Notes: a model not told the origin generated them from the letters alone. Shown: positions 1 through 4,927, counted from the first letter of the stretch. The stretch is DNA of 5,748 nucleotides from Sulfurimonadaceae bacterium (GCA_026193155.1 JAPHSI010000265.1:1-5748); one strand, 5' to 3'. Numbers and translations: made by a program.

Positions 1-97
1 TAAACACTTCAAAACCCCTTGCATCTAGGGAGAGTTCTATAAGTCTGTTGGCTACTACGTGTATGTCGTTACCAACTACGCCTGTTACTACTTTCAT
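1..97 (-). CDS. Cobalamin (B12)-binding domain protein, N-terminal fragment
   Basis: The reverse strand reads from an ATG at 97-95 for 32 codons and runs off the window edge. The visible protein starts MKVVTGVVGNDIHVVANRLI. It has the hydrophobic first strand, then D11-x-H13-x-x-A16, then a helix and a second strand (GFEVF). This layout matches the B12-binding Rossmann fold of methylaspartate mutase subunit S (GlmS) and related mutase or methyltransferase domains, whose DxHxxG motif supplies the histidine that ligates cobalt. Here the last motif position is Ala rather than Gly. An in-frame TAG directly precedes the ATG, which fixes the start; only a weak Shine-Dalgarno sequence is visible. 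Family is inferred from about 30 residues, so the exact partner enzyme cannot be named. It is divergent from the next gene. Confidence 0.65.
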   Translation of the reverse strand, partial: MKVVTGVVGNDIHVVANRLIELSLDARGFEVF

Positions 98-282
98 CTA
101 TTTTATAAGCCTATTATTTTAATTTTGTAAGGATAGCGAAAAAGTTGTAAAAGTTTGGTTAGGCTTTGTAAAACAAATGCTATTGTCATTGAAATTAACA
201 TTTTCTGTGTTAGTTTATTTAGCCAATATCAAGCTAATATTTATATAATATTAACTCAACAACAATTTAATCAGGGAAAAGT
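98..282. promoter_or_regulatory. Divergent intergenic region with promoter and RBS for the 283-1011 gene
   Basis: This 185-bp AT-rich gap lies between two divergent genes. Rightward, a perfect TATAAT is at 244-249 and an AGGGA Shine-Dalgarno at 273-277, five bases before the ATG at 283. No convincing -35 is seen, which is usual for sigma-70 promoters in Campylobacterota. Leftward, only loosely matching -10 candidates are visible. No strong hairpin was found. Confidence 0.55.
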
Positions 283-1011
283 ATGAAATATTTAAAAATA
301 ATTCTTATTGTATCAATGCTAATACTTACACCATTAAATGCAGCTAACAATAAAGCTTTAGCAGGTGGTATAGTTGCGGGAGTGGCTTTAATAGCAGCAA
401 TGAATGCAAATACAGAGTCTAAGTGTAAAGCCATAAATTATAAAAACTATACTGTTGGAGAAACAATGTTGGCTAGTCCAGCAAATTCAATTATTGATGA
501 TAAGTTTGATGCATGTATATCAAAAGTTGTATTATTCACTGGTAACATTAACAATACCGAATCATATAACCTAGATATTACACAAGGCCAAATAGTTAAA
601 ACAACTAAAATATCTAGTGGCTATAAAATCCAGTTTGCTACAACAGTAGTGACTCCTGTGGAACAATTATCGGGTGTTAAAACAGAACCTTTATATGTTC
701 AAATAGATGAGCAAGGAACTATTATAAAAGCTGATAGTCCTTTAAAAAATTTAATTGAAAAAAAACTATTTAAAGTAACAGATAAAATTGTTTTAAAAGA
801 AAAAACTTTTTCACAAGAAATTATATATACGGGTATCTCAGGAGATGAATTACATTTCCAATATAGAGAATATAAAGGAAGTACATTAAGGTGGCCATTT
901 ACAATGAACCTTATTTTCGATCTTAAAAAGTCTGATATTATAAAAATCAAACATTACAAAATACAAATTTTAGAAGCTAATAATACTCAGATTGTGTATA
1001 AGGTTTTATAA
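283..1011 (+). CDS. Exported protein of unknown function
   Basis: This 242-residue protein does not match a family I recognise. Residues 1-20 form a Sec-type signal peptide: Lys at 3 and 5, a hydrophobic core, and a likely cleavage after LNA20. A second hydrophobic, glycine- and alanine-rich segment (about 26-41, AGGIVAGVALIAAM) follows at once and could be a membrane anchor or a glycine-zipper-like helix. The rest alternates short beta-prone stretches with polar residues and has two cysteines (C48 and C78), which could form a disulfide in the periplasm. No catalytic motif is apparent. The start is supported by an AGGGA ribosome binding site five bases upstream and a TATAAT at 244-249. It appears monocistronic, followed by a small hairpin and the repeat island. 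Location in the periplasm or an envelope membrane is an inference. Confidence 0.8.
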   Translation: MKYLKIILIVSMLILTPLNAANNKALAGGIVAGVALIAAMNANTESKCKAINYKNYTVGETMLASPANSIIDDKFDACISKVVLFTGNINNTESYNLDITQGQIVKTTKISSGYKIQFATTVVTPVEQLSGVKTEPLYVQIDEQGTIIKADSPLKNLIEKKLFKVTDKIVLKEKTFSQEIIYTGISGDELHFQYREYKGSTLRWPFTMNLIFDLKKSDIIKIKHYKIQILEANNTQIVYKVL

Positions 1012-1034
1012 GATTAAATTACTTGTTTATCTTA

Positions 1035-1055
1035 AAGTTCCATTAATGGGAACTT
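1035..1055 (+). terminator. Hairpin after the exported-protein gene, possible weak terminator
   Basis: AAGTTCC pairs with GGAACTT (7 bp, 7-base loop), starting 24 bases after the stop codon. An alternative fold uses the perfect palindrome CCATTAATGG in its centre. No T tract follows, so it may be an mRNA-stabilising hairpin rather than a true intrinsic terminator. Its right end overlaps the first bases of repeat copy 1. Confidence 0.35.
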
Positions 1056-1084
1056 ACCTCGTTCCAACGTTGCACGTTGGAATG
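1053..1084. repeat. REP-like hairpin repeat, copy 1
   Basis: This is the first of two identical 32-bp copies. It starts CTTACCT and contains the arms CGTTCCAACGT and ACGTTGGAATG around a 3-base TGC loop. Nine inner base pairs are perfect, then one G-T pair, then a C-G pair. I recall similar hairpins of the form CGTTCC...GGAATG as dispersed REP-like repeats in many proteobacteria. That resemblance comes from memory and was not checked. Confidence 0.75.
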
Positions 1085-1099
1085 CATATAGCAAAAACA

Positions 1100-1116
1100 C
1101 GTATGACCCGCATACG
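1100..1116. repeat. Small inverted repeat inside the repeat island
   Basis: CGTATG and CATACG form a perfect 6-bp stem around a 5-base loop, located between the two 32-bp repeats. A structured, GC-richer spacer fits a non-coding mobile or RNA element, but this single hairpin proves little. Confidence 0.4.
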
Positions 1117-1185
1117 CTACTGCACAACTATATCTACCAAGCAATTCCCACGCACAGCATGACTAGTAGCAATGAATAACAAAAC

Positions 1186-1217
1186 CTTACCTCGTTCCAA
1201 CGTTGCACGTTGGAATG
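1186..1217. repeat. REP-like hairpin repeat, copy 2
   Basis: This is identical over all 32 bases to 1053-1084, in the same orientation, 133 bp downstream start to start. The flanking bases differ, so the repeat unit boundaries are fairly sharp. The same 11-bp imperfect stem with TGC loop is formed. Confidence 0.75.
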
Positions 1218-1310
1218 TATGGATTAAAAAATACATCCGAATTACTCCCCAGTGAATGAATCTCCATCCTTTGCTAATTCTAAACTAATAAACTATTCAT
1301 TATTTAATCC

Positions 1311-1316
1311 TATAAT
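1311..1316 (+). promoter_or_regulatory. Candidate -10 box for the beta-lactamase gene
   Basis: A perfect TATAAT lies in an AT-rich stretch 97 bases before the ATG, with no obvious -35. It would give a leader of about 90 bases. The start codon has no strong Shine-Dalgarno sequence. Confidence 0.4.
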
Positions 1317-1412
1317 ACATTTGTACATAGATGGAGATATTAAAAAAATAAGTGGCAACAATATACCTCTAATCTATAGAATCTAAGTACAAATAAGTTC
1401 ACAAGCAAAACA

Positions 1413-2171
1413 ATGAATATAATAAAAATAATTATACTAATCAGTACAATATTAAATTTAGCACTCGCAAAAGACAATAACCTAGCTAATATCTTTGATA
1501 AAACTAAGTTAAATGGCACACTAGTTATAGCATCGTTAAATAATGAGGTAAAGTATATACACAATAAACAAAGGTCTACCAAAGGATATATCCCTGCTTC
1601 AACATTTAAAATACTTAATAGCCTTATTGCTCTGGAAGAAAAAGTCATAAAAGATGAACATGAAATCATAAAATGGGATGGAAAAGTTCGTTCATACGCG
1701 CCTTGGAATAAAGACCAAACTTTACAAAGTGCTATTTCAGTTTCATGTATCTGGTGCTATCAAAAATTTGCAGAAAAAATTGGAAATAAAAAATATTTAA
1801 CTTATCTCAATAATATCAACTATGGTAATCAAAAAACTGGCTCTGATATAAGAACATTTTGGTTAGACGGCGACATAAGGATATCTGCTATAGAACAAAT
1901 AGAATTTTTAAAACAGCTATATAAGAATCAATTACCATTTAAGCAAAAATATATTGACATCACAAAAAAAATATTAACAGTTGAAAAGAACAAAGACTAT
2001 GTCATAAAAGCAAAAACTGGATTTTCCGGAAAAATCGGCTGGTATGTTGGTTATGTAGAACTAAAAAATAAAGTTTGGTTTTTTGCGCTAAATGCTGATG
2101 TAACACAAGATAAACTAAAATATAGAAAACAAATTGTAATGGAAGCTTTAAGAAGCAAAAACATTATATAG
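1413..2171 (+). CDS. blaOXA: Class D (OXA-type) serine beta-lactamase
   Basis: This 252-residue protein should hydrolyse beta-lactams in the periplasm through an acyl-serine intermediate. A signal peptide covers residues 1-19 (cleavage after ALA19). Class D motifs appear in order and at normal spacing: S63-T-F-K66 (nucleophile and carbamylated lysine), S111-C-I113 (usually S-x-V), Y137-G-N139, F149-W150-L with G153 and RISAIEQIEFL (157-166 region), and K201-T-G203 followed by GWYVGYVEL and FFALNAD. W150 corresponds to the tryptophan that stabilises the carbamate in OXA enzymes. Length is slightly below the usual 260-275, but no domain is missing. An in-frame stop lies just upstream of 1413 with no other ATG between, so the start is firm despite a poor ribosome binding site. 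Odd point: C112 and C115 make a CxxC inside motif II. Base composition is like its neighbours, giving no clear sign of recent transfer. Spectrum cannot be predicted. A BlaR-type sensor is unlikely, because the protein has no membrane domain beyond the signal peptide. Confidence 0.94.
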   Translation: MNIIKIIILISTILNLALAKDNNLANIFDKTKLNGTLVIASLNNEVKYIHNKQRSTKGYIPASTFKILNSLIALEEKVIKDEHEIIKWDGKVRSYAPWNKDQTLQSAISVSCIWCYQKFAEKIGNKKYLTYLNNINYGNQKTGSDIRTFWLDGDIRISAIEQIEFLKQLYKNQLPFKQKYIDITKKILTVEKNKDYVIKAKTGFSGKIGWYVGYVELKNKVWFFALNADVTQDKLKYRKQIVMEALRSKNII

Positions 2172-2174
2172 AAG

Positions 2175-2224
2175 AAATATGAGTATGTTTATAATAAATA
2201 CTTATTACACTTCTATTCATATTT
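2175..2224 (+). repeat. Imperfect inverted repeat after the beta-lactamase gene
   Basis: AAATATGAGTA (2175-2185) pairs with TATTCATATTT (2214-2224) at 10 of 11 positions. A small nested stem, AATAA/TTATT, sits at 2193-2206. It starts four bases after the stop codon and could protect the 3' end of the mRNA. There is no T tract, and AT-rich DNA yields such pairs easily. Confidence 0.3.
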
Positions 2225-2303
2225 GACGATTTATATACTAAGTATATGGCTTTCATATAACTTATTGAATTAAGTCCTTATACTACAGCAACTTATTTGG
2301 AAC

Positions 2304-2337
2304 AACTGATGTCGACTTCGGTCGGCATTAGTTTTTT
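2304..2337 (+). terminator. Strong intrinsic terminator with UUCG loop
   Basis: A 13-bp stem (AACTGATGTCGAC with GTCGGCATTAGTT, two G-T pairs) is capped by the very stable TTCG tetraloop. The T run at 2332-2337 begins in the last two bases of the stem and continues four bases beyond it. It lies 133 bp after the beta-lactamase stop and 35 bp before the response regulator, so it separates the two transcription units. It acts on rightward transcription only; no matching T tract is present on the other side. Confidence 0.88.
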
Positions 2338-2360
2338 ACACATATATTAAATACTTTCGC

Positions 2361-2366
2361 TACAAT
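2361..2366 (+). promoter_or_regulatory. Candidate -10 box placing the start site at the response regulator ATG
   Basis: TACAAT at 2361-2366 ends six bases before the ATG at 2373, so transcription would begin at or within a base or two of the start codon. No Shine-Dalgarno sequence lies upstream. Together these suggest a leaderless mRNA. Confidence 0.45.
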
Positions 2367-2372
2367 TAATAC

Positions 2373-3044
2373 ATGAAAAAGAAACTTCTGCTCCTTGAAG
2401 ACGACATGGCTCTAAATGAAACCGTTGTCGATTACTTTGAGAACTTAGACTATGAGATACACAGTGTTTACAACGGTAACGATGCACTGGATGCCATCTA
2501 TGAGAACAACTTTGATTTGCTTCTTTTAGATGTAAATGTTCCTGACATAAACGGCTTTGAGATTTTAAAAACCATCCGCAAACAAGACAACACCACACCT
2601 GCTATTTTCATAACCTCCCTTAACTCTATGGCAGATTTGGAAGACGGATATGACAGCGGTTGTGATGACTACATACGAAAACCTTTTGCACTAAAAGAGT
2701 TAAAACTAAGAGTTGATACCATTTTAAAAAGAGAATTTTTCCATAATAACTCAACTAAAATACAGATAGATTCTGACACCTACTACGATACTTCAAACGA
2801 TATACTAAACGTAAAAGGTGAGGAGATACAACTAAATAACAAAGATGCAAAACTTTTAAAACTTTTTTTACAAAACAAAGATAAACTTGTAACTCACGAG
2901 ACTATATACTCTACTCTTTGGGAATATGGAGAAGATGTTAGCGAGAGTGCACTTCGCACATACATAAAGAACTTGCGAAAATACCTAGGAAAGGAAAAAA
3001 TTGTCAGTATTAAAAAGCTTGGATATAGATTTACCGCAAAGTGA
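2373..3044 (+). CDS. OmpR-family response regulator (possibly DccR-like)
   Basis: This 223-residue DNA-binding regulator is paired with the downstream kinase. The receiver domain (about 1-120) has the acidic pocket E9-D10-D11, the phosphoacceptor D53 in LLLLDVNVP, the switch threonine T81 and the conserved K103-P104. A winged-helix Trans_Reg_C domain spans about 127-222, with the recognition-helix region SESALRTYIKNLRKYLG and the closing KLGYRF wing. All residues needed for phosphorylation are present and the length is standard. The start is the first ATG, giving the typical MKKKLLLLEDD opening. It lacks a ribosome binding site and a -10 sits at 2361-2366. The gene overlaps the kinase by 44 bases, implying co-transcription and coupled translation. 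A direct repeat at 4184-4201 resembling the recalled DccR operator hints at DccR kinship, but this is inference from a site and not from alignment. Confidence 0.95.
   Translation: MKKKLLLLEDDMALNETVVDYFENLDYEIHSVYNGNDALDAIYENNFDLLLLDVNVPDINGFEILKTIRKQDNTTPAIFITSLNSMADLEDGYDSGCDDYIRKPFALKELKLRVDTILKREFFHNNSTKIQIDSDTYYDTSNDILNVKGEEIQLNNKDAKLLKLFLQNKDKLVTHETIYSTLWEYGEDVSESALRTYIKNLRKYLGKEKIVSIKKLGYRFTAK
2987..3000 (+). promoter_or_regulatory. Ribosome binding site for the histidine kinase, inside the regulator gene
   Basis: AGGA (2987-2990) is followed directly by AAGGA (2991-2995), the latter five bases before the TTG at 3001. This purine block supports TTG as the kinase start. The competing GTG at 3041 has no Shine-Dalgarno sequence at proper spacing. 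Confidence 0.5.
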
Positions 3045-4182
3045 AAAAAAGACACTTTTTAGATTTTTATTTCTATACACTTTTTTTACACTTGTCATAC
3101 TGGTTTTAACTGCTTCCATATACTACAAACTTCAAAAAGACTTGGCAGCTTCTCAGAGAAGCGTACTCTTAGGCGATTACACAAATCATTTTATAGATGA
3201 TTTAAAAGGCACATACTCAAATATTTCAAAACTATTACAAAACAAAAACTTTGAAGTGTCCCTTTATGCAGATGACTACAGACTTTTATATTCAAATGCA
3301 TCTAAACCTATAAAGTCCCTCACCAAAATAACAGATACTACAAACAAAACTATCCGTTACATGACCAATCCTAAAGAGTATTACTTAAATACACATTATG
3401 TCTTAGTAGAGATTTTAGACGATAAAAAGTGGTTAAAAACTACGACCAAAAATATCATCATATATAGTTTAGTATTTTTTACGGCTATGATAATTATCGG
3501 TTATTTTTTACTAAAACTCTTTTTGAAACCTATGCGGGATGCCCTGCATCTGCTTGATACATTTATAAAAGACACTACACATGAGTTAAACACTCCAGTT
3601 AGTACAATTATGACCAATATTGAACTTATAGACAAAGAGAGCATAAAAGACAAGTATCTCTTAAAAATATTAAGCCGTTTGGAGATAGGTACAAAAACAA
3701 TATCAAATATATACGATGACTTAAGTTTTTTAGTCCTTCAGAATAAAATAGTCTCAAATAACCAAGATATAAATCTAAAAGATTTGATTGAACAAAGAAT
3801 TGAATACTTTTTAATTTTGGCAGATATAAAAAAAGTAAAAATTACAAAAAAACTAAATCCAAACACTACGTTAAACATAGATGAGAAAAAAATCTCCAAA
3901 CTTATAGACAACATCTTATCAAACGCCATAAAGTACAACAAGGTTGGCGGTTCTATCTATGTAGAATTATATGAAGGAAAACTATCTATTATAGATAGCG
4001 GGAAAGGGATTAATCAAGAAAACATAGACTTGATGTTCGATAGATACGCAAGGTTTGACAAGGTAGTTGGTGGATTTGGAATCGGTCTTAACATAGTTAA
4101 AATGATCTGTGACGAGTACGATTTAAATATAAAAATAGATTCTGAACCCGATAGATATACCGAAGTCTCAATAACTTGGTAA
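3001..4182 (+). CDS. Membrane sensor histidine kinase, partner of the upstream regulator
   Basis: This kinase should autophosphorylate and pass the phosphate to D53 of the upstream regulator. From the TTG start it has 393 residues: transmembrane segment 1 (about 20-42), a periplasmic sensor of about 108 residues with no recognised fold, and transmembrane segment 2 (about 151-175). The dimerisation helix carries the phosphoacceptor H194 in HELNTP. The ATPase domain has N304 and N308 (N box), DSGKGI (332-337, G1), the F box around DLMFDRY (343-349) and GGFGIGL (357-363, G2). There is almost no room for a HAMP domain between segment 2 and the histidine. All catalytic boxes are intact. The start is uncertain: TTG 3001 has a good ribosome binding site, TTG 3019 is possible, and no ATG or GTG exists in frame before segment 1. 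A GTG at 3041 overlapping the regulator stop is in another frame, separated by an A7 tract (see findings). Confidence 0.93.
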   Translation: MSVLKSLDIDLPQSEKKTLFRFLFLYTFFTLVILVLTASIYYKLQKDLAASQRSVLLGDYTNHFIDDLKGTYSNISKLLQNKNFEVSLYADDYRLLYSNASKPIKSLTKITDTTNKTIRYMTNPKEYYLNTHYVLVEILDDKKWLKTTTKNIIIYSLVFFTAMIIIGYFLLKLFLKPMRDALHLLDTFIKDTTHELNTPVSTIMTNIELIDKESIKDKYLLKILSRLEIGTKTISNIYDDLSFLVLQNKIVSNNQDINLKDLIEQRIEYFLILADIKKVKITKKLNPNTTLNIDEKKISKLIDNILSNAIKYNKVGGSIYVELYEGKLSIIDSGKGINQENIDLMFDRYARFDKVVGGFGIGLNIVKMICDEYDLNIKIDSEPDRYTEVSITW

Positions 4183-4183
4183 G

Positions 4184-4203
4184 TTTCACAATCATTCCAC
4201 AAT
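4184..4203 (+). promoter_or_regulatory. Direct-repeat candidate operator for the adjacent OmpR-family regulator
   Basis: TTTCACAAT (4184-4192) recurs as TTCCACAAT (4195-4203) with an 11-bp period, one helical turn, as is typical for tandem OmpR-family half-sites. Read as TTTCAC, six bases, TCCACA, it matches 11 of 12 positions of the C. jejuni DccR box as I recall it (WTTCAC-N6-TTCACW). It begins one base after the kinase stop codon and covers the place of a -35 box for the cytochrome promoter. Confidence 0.55.
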
Positions 4204-4210
4204 TATTTTC

Positions 4211-4239
4211 TATACTTTCTTATAACTAAAATAAAAGGA
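4211..4239 (+). promoter_or_regulatory. Promoter and RBS for cytochrome c553
   Basis: Two -10 candidates are present, TATACT (4211-4216) and TATAAC (4221-4226); the second would place the operator over the -35 region. AAGGA at 4235-4239 is seven bases from the ATG at 4247. No -35 consensus is visible, which fits activator dependence. Confidence 0.45.
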
Positions 4240-4246
4240 AAGCAAC

Positions 4247-4555
4247 ATGAAAACAATTAACAAAGTTATACTAGGACTAACAATAGTAGGTTCATTAACA
4301 AGTTTAGCTGCAGCAGGAGATGCAGCTTTATTTAAAAAATGTGCAGGCTGTCACGGTATGAATGCTGAGAAAAAAGCTTTAGGTAAATCTCAAGTTATTC
4401 AAGGATGGAAAGCGAGCAAAATAGAAACTGCTCTAAATGGTTACAAAGACGGAAGCTACGGAGGACCTATGAAAGCTCTTATGAAAGGTCAAGTAGCTAC
4501 TTTAAATGAAGCACAAATCAAGTCTTTAGCTAAATACATAGAATCTAAAAAATAA
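4247..4555 (+). CDS. Periplasmic cytochrome c553-type monoheme protein
   Basis: This small soluble electron carrier has 102 residues. Residues 1-23 are a signal peptide (cleavage near AAA23). A single heme-attachment site C32-A-G-C35-H36 follows, with H36 as one axial ligand; M75 or M79 in the GGPMKALM segment is the likely second ligand. The sequence around KKCAGCHG...KKALGKSQV and the ending LNEAQIKSLAKYIESKK resemble the c553 of Campylobacter and Helicobacter, which delivers electrons from the cytochrome bc1 complex to the cbb3 oxidase or periplasmic peroxidases. It sits 64 bp behind the kinase gene but has its own promoter and ribosome binding site, plus a candidate operator for the regulator. 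It converges on the thioredoxin-fold gene with only a 6-bp gap. Heme ligation is family knowledge; the specific partner is not determinable. Confidence 0.93.
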   Translation: MKTINKVILGLTIVGSLTSLAAAGDAALFKKCAGCHGMNAEKKALGKSQVIQGWKASKIETALNGYKDGSYGGPMKALMKGQVATLNEAQIKSLAKYIESKK

Positions 4556-4561
4556 TTTCTC

Positions 4562-4927
4562 TCACCCAAACAATCTAGCGAAAAGACCAAGGTCTTTTCC
4601 TAGGGTTTTATCTATCATCTTTATATATGCATCTATAGTTTTTAAACCCACATCGGCTTTTTTTACCATTTTGTCTTGCCCTATTACCACAGTTAAAGGT
4701 ACACTCTTTACCATAAACTTGGCAGTTAGCTTCGGATTATGTTCAGTATTGACTTTTGCTATTACTACATCTTCATCTTTATAGTGCTCATTTAGTAATG
4801 GCAAATATGTTAGAAGATTCTGACAGGGTGCACAACTCTGTGAGTAAAAGTCTATAAAAACAACTTTTTGCGTATTTTCTATAAAAGATGGGTAAGTTGC
4901 ATCTGTTAACTCTAAGACTTCTGACAT
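4562..4927 (-). CDS. Thioredoxin-fold protein with CAPC active site
   Basis: This 121-residue protein is predicted cytoplasmic, with no signal peptide. It has the thioredoxin layout: a first helix, the strand VVFIDFY with the buried D26, the redox site S31-C32-A33-P34-C35, and the cis-proline loop SVP77L, followed by the last strand and helix. Classical thioredoxin has WCGPC; here Trp is Ser and Gly is Ala, which should shift redox potential or partner choice, so it may not be the general TrxA. It ends with a C-terminal extension (LGKDLGLFARLFG) beyond the usual length of about 105-109. The start is supported by AAAGGA six bases upstream of the ATG on the reverse strand, with TACAAT at 4968-4963 as a -10. 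The gene's 3' end carries an inverted repeat (4580-4599) that may end transcription from both sides. Confidence 0.9.
   Translation of the reverse strand: MSEVLELTDATYPSFIENTQKVVFIDFYSQSCAPCQNLLTYLPLLNEHYKDEDVVIAKVNTEHNPKLTAKFMVKSVPLTVVIGQDKMVKKADVGLKTIDAYIKMIDKTLGKDLGLFARLFG
4580..4599. terminator. Possible bidirectional terminator inside the 3' end of the thioredoxin-fold gene
   Basis: GAAAAGACC (4580-4588) and GGTCTTTTC (4591-4599) are perfect inverted arms around AA. Each arm ends in a run of four A or T on the outer side, so either strand offers a short stem followed by U residues. The convergent cytochrome gene ends at 4555, leaving no other room for a terminator. The GC part of the stem is short, so this is tentative. 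Confidence 0.35.

Larger units (their letters stand above)
1012..1412. other. 401-bp gene-free region with repeat island
   Basis: No convincing gene was found on either strand between the exported protein and the beta-lactamase. It holds a hairpin (1035-1055), two identical 32-bp direct repeats with 101 bp between them (together 1053-1217, about 45% GC by hand count), and an AT-rich tail (1221-1412, about 28% GC) with the candidate beta-lactamase promoter. An 8-bp inverted pair, ATCTCCAT at 1260-1267 and ATGGAGAT at 1331-1338, brackets that promoter; its meaning is unknown. Confidence 0.7.

Noticed and set aside
699..950. Reverse-strand open frame opposite the exported protein
   Set aside because: It has no ribosome binding site and no recognisable protein features, and is explained as the shadow of the forward gene.
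1053..1217. Two repeats as a minimal CRISPR array
   Set aside because: There are only two repeats, the spacer is 101 bp, the repeats are strong palindromes, and no cas genes are present.
1053..1217. Integron attC sites delivering a beta-lactamase cassette
   Set aside because: The repeats lack the RYYYAAC and GTTRRRY core sites in proper arrangement, both copies lie upstream of the gene, and no integrase is visible.
1398..1403. TTCACA before the beta-lactamase as a DccR-like site
   Set aside because: It is a single half-site with no second copy at the required distance, and it lies downstream of the candidate -10 box.
1340..1669. Reverse-strand open frame at the beta-lactamase start
   Set aside because: The hydrophobic segment is the complement of the signal-peptide and AT-rich leader region; no ribosome binding site or homology is seen.
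2233..2247. Palindrome ATATAC-TAA-GTATAT as an operator
   Set aside because: It is simple AT-rich sequence between a gene end and a terminator, away from any promoter.
2347..2598. Reverse-strand open frame over the response regulator start
   Set aside because: It is rich in Cys, His and Trp with no family likeness; a shadow of the clearly coding forward frame.
3982..3998. Perfect inverted repeat CTATCTAT/ATAGATAG
   Set aside because: It lies inside the kinase ATPase domain coding LSIIDSG next to the G1 box; the codons explain it and no regulatory context is present.
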